From CAZEFK01 sp964511405 (GTDB taxonomy: Bacteria; Pseudomonadota; Alphaproteobacteria; Elsterales; Elsteraceae): a DNA stretch of 14,676 bases. Made by a program: the position numbers and the translations under genes. This document shows positions 1 through 6,873 of this stretch, in pieces. Numbering within the stretch: position 1 is the stretch's first letter; each line of letters begins with the position of its first letter. The notes beneath the pieces are model-generated. The model did no database searches, had not been told where the DNA came from, and saw nothing but the letters and a program-made list of their open reading frames with translations. The DNA is taken from positions 1-14,676 of the forward strand of contig CAZEFK010000184.1 of assembly GCA_964511405.1 (NCBI GenBank). Direction: 5' to 3'.

Positions 1-28
1 CCTGACCAATTGCGCTTGCGCGCGCACG

Positions 29-89
29 ATCCCCGCTTTCGCGGGAATGACGAAGAGTGGGCGGAGAGCGTTGCCCGGGCTTGTGCCCG
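29..89. repeat. REP-like intergenic element with two hairpins, downstream of cobT
   Basis: Two compact inverted repeats lie just past the cobT stop codon. One is CCCGC-TTTC-GCGGG at 32-45, with outer AT pairs at 29-30/47-48. The other is CGGGC-TTGT-GCCCG at 76-89. Read on the minus strand, in the direction of cobT transcription, the distal hairpin closes with a GAAA tetraloop, which is very stable in RNA. The wording around it (TCATTCCCGCGAAAGCGGG on the minus strand) resembles dispersed intergenic palindromes common in proteobacterial genomes, including the dRS3-like class of Neisseria. No T-run follows either stem, so this is not a textbook intrinsic terminator, although it could stabilise the cobT mRNA 3' end. 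Membership of a genome-wide repeat family is inferred, because only one copy is in the window. Confidence 0.55.
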
Positions 90-115
90 AAATCTCGCAC
101 GCTATCGCGGTGCCA

Positions 116-1984
116 CTACCCGGCCCGACGCATCCCCCCGCGACCCGCCGGCTGGTCCTCGTCGAACAGCTCGGCCAGCTTTTCCATCATCGCGCCGCCC
201 AGCTGCTCGGCATCGACGATGGTCACGGCGCGCCGATAATAGCGGGTCACGTCGTGGCCGATGCCGATGGCCATCAGCTCGACCGGTGAGGTGCGCTCGA
301 TCCAGCCGATCACCTCGCGCAGGTGGCGCTCCAGGAAATTGCCGGGGTTGACCGACAGGGTCGAATCGTCGACCGGGGCGCCGTCGGAGATGACCATCAG
401 GATGCGCCGCTGCTCGGGCCGGCCGAGCAGACGGTCGTGGGCCCACAGCAGGGCCTCGCCGTCGATGTTCTCCTTGAGCAGCCCTTCGCGCAGCATCAGG
501 CCCAGCGCCTTGCGCGCGCGCCGCCACGGCGCGTCGGCCGGCTTGTAGACGATGTGGCGCAGGTCGTTGAGGCGGCCGGGCTGAGGCGCCTTGCCGTCGG
601 CGATCCAGCGCTCGCGGCTCTGCCCACCCTTCCAGGCCTTGGTCGTGAAGCCCAGGATCTCGACCTTGACCGAGCAGCGCTCCAGCGTGCGCGCCAGGAT
701 GTCGGCGCTCATGGCCGCGATCGAGATCGGCCGCCCGCGCATCGACCCCGAATTGTCGATCAGCAGGGTCACGACCGTGTCGCGGAACTGGGTTTCCTTC
801 TCGCGCTTGTAGGACAACGGGTGGACCGGGCTCGCCACCACCCGGGCCAGGCGGCCGCTGTCCAGCAGGCCTTCCTCCAGGTCGAACTCCCAGGCGCGCT
901 GCTGCTTGGCCATCAGGCGACGCTGCAGCCGGTTGGCGAGCCGGCCGATCACGCCCTGCAAATGGTTGAGCTGCTGGTCGAGCAGCAGGCGCAGCCGGGT
1001 CAGCTCGTCGGCGTCGCACAGCTCCTCGGCGCCGACCACCTCGTCGAACTGGGTGGTGAAGGCGCGGTACAGGGCCTCGTTGGGCGGATGGTTGTGGCGA
1101 TTGTTGAGCAGCGACGGCGGACCCTGGCGCGCCGGCTGGTCGTCGCCGCTGCCGGGCCCGATCTCGCCCTCATCCTCCTCGCCCTCGCCGTCGCTCTCGT
1201 CGCCCGGCTTCATCTCCTTCTGGCCCGAGTCGGCGGCGGTGGCGCTGTCGTCGGCGTCCTGCTCGCCGGCTTCGCCCTGCATCTGGGCGTCGCCCTGGCT
1301 CTCGGCGTCGCTGTCGCCCTCCGAGTCCTGGGATTCGGTCGCCGGCTCCTCTTCGCCGGCGTCGAGGTCGAGGTCGGCCAGGAGCCGTCGCACCTGGCGG
1401 CCGAAGCCCTCCTGGTCGGCCATCAGCCGGGTCAGCTGGCCCAGGTCGTGGCCGATCTTGGCTTCGACCATCGGGCGCCAGAGATCGACCACATGCCGCG
1501 CCGCCGGCGGCGGCGGCGCTCCGGTCATGGCCTCGCGCGCCAACAGCCGCAGCACTTCGGCCAAGGTCACGTCGCTGCGGTCCTGGATGCGCTCGAAGCC
1601 CTGGCGGCGGTAGCGGTGGTCGAGCGCCGCGGCCAGGTTGTCGGCGACGCCGGCCATGCGGTTGGCGCCCAATGCCTCGCAGCGCGCCTGCTCGACCGCC
1701 TCGAAGGCGGCCCGGGCCGTGGGGGCTGTCGGCAGGCGCCGGGCATGGAGCTCGGCATTGTGGTGGCGAAGCTTGAGCGCGATGGCGTCGGCCTCGCCGC
1801 GCACGCGCGCCACCTCGTCCGCGGCCAGGCTGCGCGACGGCAGCGGCAGGCGCGCGCGCTTGCCGGCGAGGCCGCCGGCATCGGCGGCGAACGCCACCTC
1901 GACCTCAGGCTCATGCGCGACCGCGCGCAACGCCGCGGCGGTGGCGCGCTTGAACGCCTCGATCGGGGTCTCGGGGTCGGTCAT
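116..1984 (-). CDS. cobT: Cobaltochelatase subunit CobT
   Basis: CobT is the VWA-domain subunit of the ATP-dependent aerobic cobaltochelatase. With CobS it forms the chaperone-like complex that drives CobN to insert cobalt into hydrogenobyrinic acid a,c-diamide during B12 synthesis in the cytoplasm. The 622-aa product has a helical N-terminal half, a strongly acidic low-complexity linker (about residues 204-284, rich in D, E and S), and a C-terminal VWA domain (about 400-605). The VWA domain has an intact MIDAS motif (D410-x-S412-x-S414 in IDNSGSM), with T448 and D534 as likely further metal ligands. The length fits the family. The ATG at 1984 was chosen because the protein then begins MTDPETPIEAFKRA, a normal CobT start; the open frame continues upstream into cobS. 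The cobS stop lies 11 bp before this start, so the two are clearly one operon. cobN is not in the window. Confidence 0.95.
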   Translation of the reverse strand: MTDPETPIEAFKRATAAALRAVAHEPEVEVAFAADAGGLAGKRARLPLPSRSLAADEVARVRGEADAIALKLRHHNAELHARRLPTAPTARAAFEAVEQARCEALGANRMAGVADNLAAALDHRYRRQGFERIQDRSDVTLAEVLRLLAREAMTGAPPPPAARHVVDLWRPMVEAKIGHDLGQLTRLMADQEGFGRQVRRLLADLDLDAGEEEPATESQDSEGDSDAESQGDAQMQGEAGEQDADDSATAADSGQKEMKPGDESDGEGEEDEGEIGPGSGDDQPARQGPPSLLNNRHNHPPNEALYRAFTTQFDEVVGAEELCDADELTRLRLLLDQQLNHLQGVIGRLANRLQRRLMAKQQRAWEFDLEEGLLDSGRLARVVASPVHPLSYKREKETQFRDTVVTLLIDNSGSMRGRPISIAAMSADILARTLERCSVKVEILGFTTKAWKGGQSRERWIADGKAPQPGRLNDLRHIVYKPADAPWRRARKALGLMLREGLLKENIDGEALLWAHDRLLGRPEQRRILMVISDGAPVDDSTLSVNPGNFLERHLREVIGWIERTSPVELMAIGIGHDVTRYYRRAVTIVDAEQLGGAMMEKLAELFDEDQPAGRGGMRRAG

Positions 1985-1995
1985 CGGACTAGGCT

Positions 1996-3003
1996 CTAGT
2001 TCAGCCGGCCGGACCGGCCCTTCTCGGCCTTGCCGCCGCCCAGCTCGCGGCCGAAACAGCGCTGGAAGTACTCCATCACCACCGCGCGCTCGACCTCGTC
2101 GCACTTGTTCAGGAACGTGACCCGGAAGGCGAAGGCCAGGTCGTTGAAGATCCGCGCGTTCTCGGCCCAGGTGATGACCGTGCGCGGCGACATTACGGTC
2201 GAGATGTCGCCGGCCATGAACCCGGCGCGGGTCAGGTCCGCCAGCGCCACCATGGCGGCAAGCGTCTTGCGGCCGTCCTCGGTGTCGTAGCTGGGCGACT
2301 TGGCCAGGACGATCCGCTCTTCGACCGGGGCCGGCAGGTAGTTGAGGGTCGCGACCACGTTCCAGCGATCCATCTGGCCCTGGTTGATCTGCTGGGTGCC
2401 GTGATAGAGGCCGGTCGTGTCGCCCAGACCCACGGTGTTGGCGGTGGAGAACAGCCGGAACGCCGGGCTCGGCCGGATCACCCGGTTCTGGTCGAGCAGG
2501 GTCAGCTTGCCCTCGACCTCCAGCACCCGCTGGATCACGAACATGACGTCGGGGCGCCCGGCATCGTACTCGTCGAACACCAGGGCGATCGGGTTCTGCA
2601 GCGCCCAGGGCAGGATGCCCTCGCGGAAGGCCGTGACCTGCTTGCCCTCCTTCAGCACGATCGCGTCCTTGCCGATCAGGTCGATGCGGCTGATGTGGCT
2701 GTCGAGGTTGACGCGCACGCAGGGCCAGTTCAGGCGGGCCGCGACCTGCTCGATATGGGTCGACTTGCCGGTGCCGTGATAGCCCTGGATCATGACGCGG
2801 CGGTTGAACGCGAACCCGGCCAGGATCGCGAGCGTGGTCTCGGGATCGAAATAATAGGCGTCGTCCAGGTCGGGCACATGCTCCGACGTCTTCGAGAACG
2901 CCGGCACCACCATGTCGGTGTCGAGGCCGAAGGTCTGGCGGACGGAAATCTTGATATCGGGTTCGCTCAGCATAGCCGGAGCATGGGTCGTCGCGGCGTC
3001 CAT
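1996..3003 (-). CDS. cobS: Cobaltochelatase subunit CobS (AAA+ ATPase)
   Basis: CobS is the MoxR/AAA+-type ATPase of the aerobic cobaltochelatase. It forms a ring complex with CobT and powers cobalt insertion by CobN. The 335-aa protein shows Walker A GYHGTGKS (residues 74-81), Walker B LVFDEYD (141-147), a sensor-1 region around STANT (186-190) and the conserved SPRTVITWAEN segment (272-282). Sequence and length match alphaproteobacterial CobS closely. The start is slightly uncertain. The ATG at 3003 is the conventional choice, but an in-frame TTG at 3012 (adding three residues) sits four bases after an AGGAA Shine-Dalgarno-like run at 3021-3017. The gene lies 99 bp downstream of the J-protein gene on the same strand and 11 bp upstream of cobT, giving a J-protein/cobS/cobT unit. 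Confidence 0.96.
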   Translation of the reverse strand: MDAATTHAPAMLSEPDIKISVRQTFGLDTDMVVPAFSKTSEHVPDLDDAYYFDPETTLAILAGFAFNRRVMIQGYHGTGKSTHIEQVAARLNWPCVRVNLDSHISRIDLIGKDAIVLKEGKQVTAFREGILPWALQNPIALVFDEYDAGRPDVMFVIQRVLEVEGKLTLLDQNRVIRPSPAFRLFSTANTVGLGDTTGLYHGTQQINQGQMDRWNVVATLNYLPAPVEERIVLAKSPSYDTEDGRKTLAAMVALADLTRAGFMAGDISTVMSPRTVITWAENARIFNDLAFAFRVTFLNKCDEVERAVVMEYFQRCFGRELGGGKAEKGRSGRLN

Positions 3004-3102
3004 AAGAAACAATCCGTTCCTGCTGCGATGATGGCGGTTGCCACTGGATCGGTCACCCGCGGACCAGGGGACCGCCGATCGACCTCAAGTCGCCGAAGGC
3101 CC

Positions 3103-3675
3103 TCAGCCAGGTGCCAGGGCCGCCCGCAAGGTGGCGTAGGCTTCGTTGATCAACTTTAAGCGTTCTTCGGCGCCCTTGTCGCCCCCGTTCGCATCGGGGT
3201 GGTGGCGCTTGACCAGCTCCTTGTACCGGGCCCGCACCGCCGCGAAGTCGACCGGCGGCGCCAGGTCGAGAACGGCCAGGGCCCGCTCCTCGGCACTGCC
3301 CGGGCGCGGGCGGCGCTGGGCGTCCGCGCCGGCGCCGGGCTCGGCCTCGAAGAATCCGAAATCGTCACGCATCCAGGCACGGTCGAAGCGACGTGTCGTC
3401 GCATGGCGCTCGCCGAACCGCCAGGTCGGCCGCTGCCAGGTGGTGTCGGCCCGGATCTCGGCCTCGATCTCGGCCGGTTCCATGCCGGCGTAGTAGTCCC
3501 ACGCGCTGTTGTAGGCACGGACGTGGTCCAGGCAGAACCAGTAGTAGTCGGTCAGGCGGTCGCGCCCCTTCGGCGCCCGGAACGCCCCCGGACAGTCGCA
3601 ACTGGGCATGTCGCAGCGCCGCCCCGCGGCGGCGGCCAGGGAGTCCTCAACGAAGGTCGTCCGCGTGCGGGTCAT
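3103..3675 (-). CDS. Small J-domain (DnaJ-like) protein with N-terminal cysteine cluster
   Basis: This 190-aa protein has its J domain at the C-terminus (about residues 130-190), with the essential HPD tripeptide at 159-161 in KRHHPDANGGD. It should therefore stimulate an Hsp70/DnaK ATPase. It is not canonical DnaJ: there is no Gly/Phe region, no CXXCXGXG repeats and no substrate-binding domain. The N-terminal 110 residues instead hold C21, C26, C28, C48 and H51 (in CDMPSCDC and FCLDH), a spacing that could bind a metal. The middle is rich in Trp, Tyr and Arg. The J-protein/cobS/cobT order with a divergent bolA recurs in Alphaproteobacteria, so a chaperone role linked to the cobaltochelatase or to BolA/iron-sulfur biology is possible, but that is inference. 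The ATG at 3675 has no Shine-Dalgarno; a good promoter ends only 10 bases before it. Confidence 0.88.
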   Translation of the reverse strand: MTRTRTTFVEDSLAAAAGRRCDMPSCDCPGAFRAPKGRDRLTDYYWFCLDHVRAYNSAWDYYAGMEPAEIEAEIRADTTWQRPTWRFGERHATTRRFDRAWMRDDFGFFEAEPGAGADAQRRPRPGSAEERALAVLDLAPPVDFAAVRARYKELVKRHHPDANGGDKGAEERLKLINEAYATLRAALAPG

Positions 3676-3685
3676 GACGGGTTCA

Positions 3686-3714
3686 AGTATGGGAAGGGCG
3701 GAATGGCGAGGCAA
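3686..3714 (-). promoter_or_regulatory. Sigma70-like promoter of the J-protein/cobS/cobT unit
   Basis: On the minus strand a TTGCCT -35 box (3714-3709) and a CATACT -10 box (3691-3686) are separated by exactly 17 bases. Each box matches consensus at four of six positions. Transcription would begin about 3680-3678, only a few bases before the ATG at 3675, where no Shine-Dalgarno is visible. The call rests on pattern only. Confidence 0.45.
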
Positions 3715-3807
3715 GCGACGCGCGGCCGGGCGCCGCGTCCGCCATGCATGGCTGTGCGGCGTCGCCGGCTCTTGCTCGGACCGGCCCGCGATGCCATCAG
3801 AAGGATC

Positions 3808-4098
3808 ATGACCGTGGCCGGCCTGATCACGCACAAATTGACCGAGGCACTCCAGCCGACCCATCTGGACATTGTCGACGAATCGGCGCGCCATGCGGGG
3901 CATGCGGGCGCCCGGCCAGGTGGCGAGAGCCATTTCCGGGTCACCATCGAGGCTGCGGCGTTCGCCGGCCGCAGCCGGGTCGACCGGCAGCGCCTGGTGT
4001 ACCAGGTGCTGGCCGAAGAACTGGCCGGGCCCATCCACGCCCTGGCGCTGACCACGTTGGCTCCCGGCGAAGCGCCGTCCAAGACGCCGGGACGCTGA
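3808..4098 (+). CDS. bolA: BolA family protein
   Basis: This 96-aa protein belongs to the BolA family, small proteins that work with monothiol glutaredoxins in iron-sulfur cluster handling; E. coli BolA also acts in morphology and stress gene control. The family signatures are clear. An N-terminal helix (residues 4-14) is followed by VDESARHAGH (23-32), SHFRVTIEA (41-49), the helix RVDRQRLVYQVLAEEL (57-72), and the hallmark IHALALTTLAP (76-86). H32 and H78 are candidate metal or cluster ligands. The ATG at 3808 was chosen because the product then has normal BolA length and the purine-rich AGAAGG stands just upstream (3799-3804), although the spacing is short. An in-frame ATG at 3748 would add 20 arginine-rich residues not usual for the family. 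The gene is divergent from the J-protein gene across 132 bp. Confidence 0.92.
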   Translation: MTVAGLITHKLTEALQPTHLDIVDESARHAGHAGARPGGESHFRVTIEAAAFAGRSRVDRQRLVYQVLAEELAGPIHALALTTLAPGEAPSKTPGR

Positions 4099-4143
4099 TC
4101 ACTGCCGGTTGCGGACCCTGGTAAATGGGTCTTTACAGGTTGC

Positions 4144-4527
4144 ATGTTGCCGCTTATGGATTTGAATCGTTTGACCGCTCCGTCGAGGCCGACTCGTACC
4201 GCCATGCCGAGCACGCTGAAGGGCCGCAACGTGTCGGTGAACGGGCGGCGGACCAGCATGCGCCTGGAGCCTGCATTCTGGGCGGCGCTGCAGGACATCG
4301 CCGTCCGCGAGCGCACCACGGTCAACGACCTGTGCAAGCGGATCGACGAGCTGCGCCACAACACGCCCCGCACGACGCGGGTGCGCGTGTTCATCCTCAG
4401 CTACTTCCTGTGCGCCGAGGCGGAGCCCAGCGCGCGCAACCTGCTGGACCAGGCCCTGGCCCGCACCGCGATGTCCGGGGCCTTCGAGACGATCGGCCCG
4501 CCGCCCGAGCATCAGGCGTCCAGCTAA
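4144..4527 (+). CDS. Ribbon-helix-helix domain protein (RHH_4-like)
   Basis: This short protein (127 aa from the first ATG) carries a ribbon-helix-helix DNA-binding fold of the RHH_4 type common in Alphaproteobacteria. The strand is VSVNGRRTSMRL (about residues 30-41). Helix A is EPAFWAALQDIAVRE (42-56) and helix B is TTVNDLCKRIDELR (58-71), followed by RVRVFILSYFLC (79-90). Such proteins dimerise to form the DNA-reading ribbon, so a transcription-regulator role is likely; the target is unknown. The start is uncertain. ATGs at 4144, 4156 and 4204 are all in frame, and only the domain from about residue 27 is firmly supported. The first ATG has a weak AGG five bases upstream. The gene begins 45 bp after bolA on the same strand, so read-through is possible. 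Its TAA overlaps the stop codon of the convergent DUF2889 gene. Confidence 0.82.
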   Translation: MLPLMDLNRLTAPSRPTRTAMPSTLKGRNVSVNGRRTSMRLEPAFWAALQDIAVRERTTVNDLCKRIDELRHNTPRTTRVRVFILSYFLCAEAEPSARNLLDQALARTAMSGAFETIGPPPEHQASS

Positions 4528-5084
4528 AGCGCCTCGGGCGGCTCGTAGAACTCCGGCCACAGCCGCTGCACGACCGCGCTGGTGCGTGACAAGGCGTGGC
4601 AGCTGTCCAGCAGCGCCGGCCGGCTGCTGGTCCCTTCCGGCGCCGCCGCCCACGCGTCGCGGTCCGCCATGATGGTTTGGAACGCCGTGGTCGCCAGCGG
4701 CGTCAGCAGCTCGACCAGATGGGTGCAGCCCTCCGCACCGCCCAGCCGCTGCTGCACCGCACGCCGCCAGCCGCGACCGATCCGCAATCCGACCAGGCGC
4801 TGGAAGTTGGGCGTGATGTCCGGACACATCCGGTAGGGGCTGGCGTCGGTGCGCGCCTCGACCGCGGCGATGGTCATGTCGGCGGTCAGGGTCAGCCTGA
4901 GCCACATGTCGTGGACCGGCGTCCCCGGTTCCACGGTCCCGCGCCAGGAATTCCGGAACGGATAGCTCTTGAGGTCGGTCAAGTGCGCTTCGAGGTCGTA
5001 CAGGCCGTCGTCGCGCCGGAAACCGTGCATCTCGATGCGGCGCGTGTGCAGCGGCCGGCGCGCGGCGGCAGGGCTGAGCGGCAT
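4524..5084 (-). CDS. DUF2889 domain protein
   Basis: This 186-aa protein matches the uncharacterised DUF2889 family over nearly its whole length. Recognisable blocks are PLHTRRIEMHGFRRDDGLYD (11-30), PVHDMWLRLT (56-65), the TDASPYRMCPDITP stretch (79-92), and GCTHLVELLTPLATTAFQTI (119-138). C87, C120-T-H122 and C162-H163, with H58-D59, form a Cys/His/Asp set that could bind a metal, but I know of no established activity. There is no signal peptide or membrane segment, so it is probably cytoplasmic. The ATG at 5084 is preceded by a strong GGAGG site. It lies 16 bp after the aroB stop, so it is the third gene of an aroK-aroB operon here; whether this link to shikimate synthesis is functional is unknown. 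Confidence 0.87.
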   Translation of the reverse strand: MPLSPAAARRPLHTRRIEMHGFRRDDGLYDLEAHLTDLKSYPFRNSWRGTVEPGTPVHDMWLRLTLTADMTIAAVEARTDASPYRMCPDITPNFQRLVGLRIGRGWRRAVQQRLGGAEGCTHLVELLTPLATTAFQTIMADRDAWAAAPEGTSSRPALLDSCHALSRTSAVVQRLWPEFYEPPEAL

Positions 5085-5087
5085 GAT

Positions 5088-5092
5088 CCTCC
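5088..5092 (-). promoter_or_regulatory. Strong Shine-Dalgarno site of the DUF2889 gene
   Basis: On the minus strand GGAGG stands three bases before the ATG at 5084, inside the 16-bp gap after the aroB stop codon. It is the strongest ribosome binding site visible in the window. It fixes the start of the DUF2889 gene and supports independent initiation on the aroKB message. Confidence 0.7.
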
Positions 5093-5100
5093 GGATGTCG

Positions 5101-6222
5101 TCAGGTGGCGCCCGCCTGGAGCAGGATCGCGCGCACCGCCTCGGGGGGGACGCCCGGGCGCACCACGGCGTCGCCCAGGTCGCGCGCCAGCACGAAGGTC
5201 AGCGCCCCGTCGCGGGTCTTCTTGTCGCCCCACATATGGTGGACCAGGGCGTCGGCTGCCAGGGGCGCCCCCGGCACGTCGGCCAGCCGCGACGGCGCAC
5301 CGACGTCGGCCAAGTGGCGCCGCAGCCGCTCCGCCGCTGCCGCCGGACAGCCGGAGAGCTGCCGGGACAGGTCGAGCGCCAAGCCCATTCCGATGGCGAC
5401 CGCCTCGCCATGCAGCAGGCGCGCACCGAAGCCGGTCTCGGCTTCCAGCGCATGGCCGAAGGTGTGCCCGAAATTGAGCAGGGCGCGCAGTCCGGCCTCG
5501 CGCTCGTCGGCGGCCACCACGCCGGCCTTGGTGCGGCAGCTATGCAGAACCGCCACCCGCCGGGCCGCAGCGTCGCCGGCGACCAGCGCCGCGCCATGAG
5601 CCTCGAGCCACGCGAAGAACGCGGCGTCGGCGATCACCGCATGCTTGACCACTTCGGCATAGCCTGCGCGCACCTCGCGCACCGGCAGCGTCGCGAGCGT
5701 GCCGATGTCGGCCAGCACCAGCCGCGGCTGGTGGAAGCTGCCGACCAGATTCTTGCCCGCCGCGGTGTTGATCGCGGTCTTGCCGCCGACCGAGCTGTCG
5801 ACCTGGGCCAGGAGGGTCGTGGGCAGCTGCACGAAGTCGATCCCGCGCAGCAGGATCGCCGCCGCGAACCCGGCCAGGTCGCCGACCACGCCGCCGCCCA
5901 GCGCCAGGATCACGGCGCCGCGGTCGATCCCCAGAGCGAGCAGCTGGTCCACCAGGCGTTCGAGGCCGGCCCAGGATTTCGCGCCCTCGCCCGGCGGCAC
6001 CGTCACGACCGGGGCCGGACGCCCGAGCCCGGCCTGCAGCCGGTCGAGATGCAGTCCGGCCACCGTCTCGTCGGTGACGACCACCAGCCGCCGCCCGCTG
6101 CCCAGGACCGGGTCGAGCAGCGCCGCGGCCCGGTCGAGCAGGCCGTCGCCGACCACGACCTCGTAGCTGCGCGGCCCGAGCGGGACGGCGACCCGCTCGA
6201 TACCAGGATCGGTCCCGCTCAT
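5101..6222 (-). CDS. aroB: 3-dehydroquinate synthase
   Basis: AroB catalyses the second step of the shikimate pathway, cyclising DAHP to 3-dehydroquinate with NAD+ and a divalent metal in the cytoplasm. The 373-aa length is typical. The dinucleotide-binding loop GGGVVGD is at 109-115, followed by PTTLLAQVDSSVGGKTA (134-150) and AGKNLVGSFHQP (155-166). The metal ligands are visible as E190 (GYAEVVKH), H253 (NFGHTFGHALE) and H271 (LHGEAVAIGM), with K193 nearby. The start at 6222 gives a normal N-terminus (MSGTDPGIERVAVPLG). Its ATGA overlaps the aroK stop by four bases, the classic aroK-aroB coupling. Open reading continues far upstream in this frame through aroK, but that is a high-GC artefact. 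Confidence 0.97.
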   Translation of the reverse strand: MSGTDPGIERVAVPLGPRSYEVVVGDGLLDRAAALLDPVLGSGRRLVVVTDETVAGLHLDRLQAGLGRPAPVVTVPPGEGAKSWAGLERLVDQLLALGIDRGAVILALGGGVVGDLAGFAAAILLRGIDFVQLPTTLLAQVDSSVGGKTAINTAAGKNLVGSFHQPRLVLADIGTLATLPVREVRAGYAEVVKHAVIADAAFFAWLEAHGAALVAGDAAARRVAVLHSCRTKAGVVAADEREAGLRALLNFGHTFGHALEAETGFGARLLHGEAVAIGMGLALDLSRQLSGCPAAAAERLRRHLADVGAPSRLADVPGAPLAADALVHHMWGDKKTRDGALTFVLARDLGDAVVRPGVPPEAVRAILLQAGAT

Positions 6223-6836
6223 GGCGTCCGGCGGTCCAGGAAGGCGGCCAGGCCGGCCACGGCGCGATCGACCGTGACTTCGGCGCTGCCGGCGCTGCTC
6301 CAGACGGCGACGTCGCTCAGGGCGTAGATCGGTGACCGGACCGCGTCCAGGCGCGCCAGGACCTCGGCGGGATCGCCCTGGCGCAGCAGCGGCCGGTTGC
6401 TGCGGCGGGCGACCCGGCGCACCAGCTCGTCCAGCTCGGCGCGCAGCCAGAGCGACACCGCGCGCTCGCCGATCAGGGCGCGGGTGCCGGCGTCCATGAA
6501 CGCGCCGCCGCCGGTCGCCAGCACCATCGGCGGCTCGTGCAGCAGCCGCGCGATGACCCGGCGCTCGCAGTCGCGGAACGCCGCCTCGCCATGCAGCTCG
6601 AAGATATCGGGAATGGTCAGGCCGGCCGCCGATTCGATCTCGGCATCGGCGTCGGCGAAGCGCCAGCCCAGGCGGCCGGCCAGCCGGCGCCCGACGCTGG
6701 TCTTGCCGGCGCCCATCAACCCGACCAGGACCACGCTGCGGTCCAGGCCGGCCAGCAGTCGATGCGCGCCGCCCTCCGCTGGGTCGGGGTCGGGACCGCC
6801 GGCAAGGGCGGCGTCGGGCAGGATCGAGGCAGACAC
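6219..6836 (-). CDS. aroK: Shikimate kinase
   Basis: Shikimate kinase phosphorylates shikimate at the 3-hydroxyl using ATP, the fifth step towards chorismate. The 205-aa product has a P-loop GLMGAGKTS (39-47), shikimate-binding DADAEIE (62-67 region), R88 in FRDCERRV, the GGG loop (109-111), the lid segment SNRPLL (146-151), and the R167-x3-Y171 adenine-side motif. A roughly 30-residue N-terminal extension precedes the kinase fold, as is common in Alphaproteobacteria. No ATG lies between the upstream region and the P-loop. The GTG at 6836 (VSASILPDAA) is the best start because a sigma70-like promoter ends eight bases before it, which implies a leaderless message; no Shine-Dalgarno is present. 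The gene is translationally coupled to aroB. The exact start is less sure than the identity. Confidence 0.93.
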   Translation of the reverse strand: MSASILPDAALAGGPDPDPAEGGAHRLLAGLDRSVVLVGLMGAGKTSVGRRLAGRLGWRFADADAEIESAAGLTIPDIFELHGEAAFRDCERRVIARLLHEPPMVLATGGGAFMDAGTRALIGERAVSLWLRAELDELVRRVARRSNRPLLRQGDPAEVLARLDAVRSPIYALSDVAVWSSAGSAEVTVDRAVAGLAAFLDRRTP

Positions 6837-6844
6837 GGGGCGCG

Positions 6845-6873
6845 AGTGTAGTCGCGTTGTGCCAAGCCACCAA
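6845..6873 (-). promoter_or_regulatory. Sigma70-like promoter of aroK-aroB-DUF2889
   Basis: On the minus strand a TTGGTG -35 box (6873-6868) and a TACACT -10 box (6850-6845) are separated by 17 bases. The -10 matches consensus at four of six positions and the -35 begins with TTG. The expected transcription start is about 6838-6836, coinciding with the GTG start codon of aroK, so the transcript would be leaderless. The -35 box lies inside one of the CACCAAGGG repeats. Confidence 0.5.

Noticed and set aside
323..1999. A very long open frame on the plus strand (about 558 codons) opposite cobT
   Set aside because: It is the antisense shadow of cobT in GC-rich DNA. Its translation is compositionally biased (G, A, V, L, R, Q repeats) with no domain, while the minus strand encodes an intact CobT with MIDAS motif.
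3748..3807. Longer bolA start at the ATG at 3748
   Set aside because: It adds 20 arginine-rich residues not found in the BolA family, and the ATG at 3808 has a purine-rich AGAAGG upstream.
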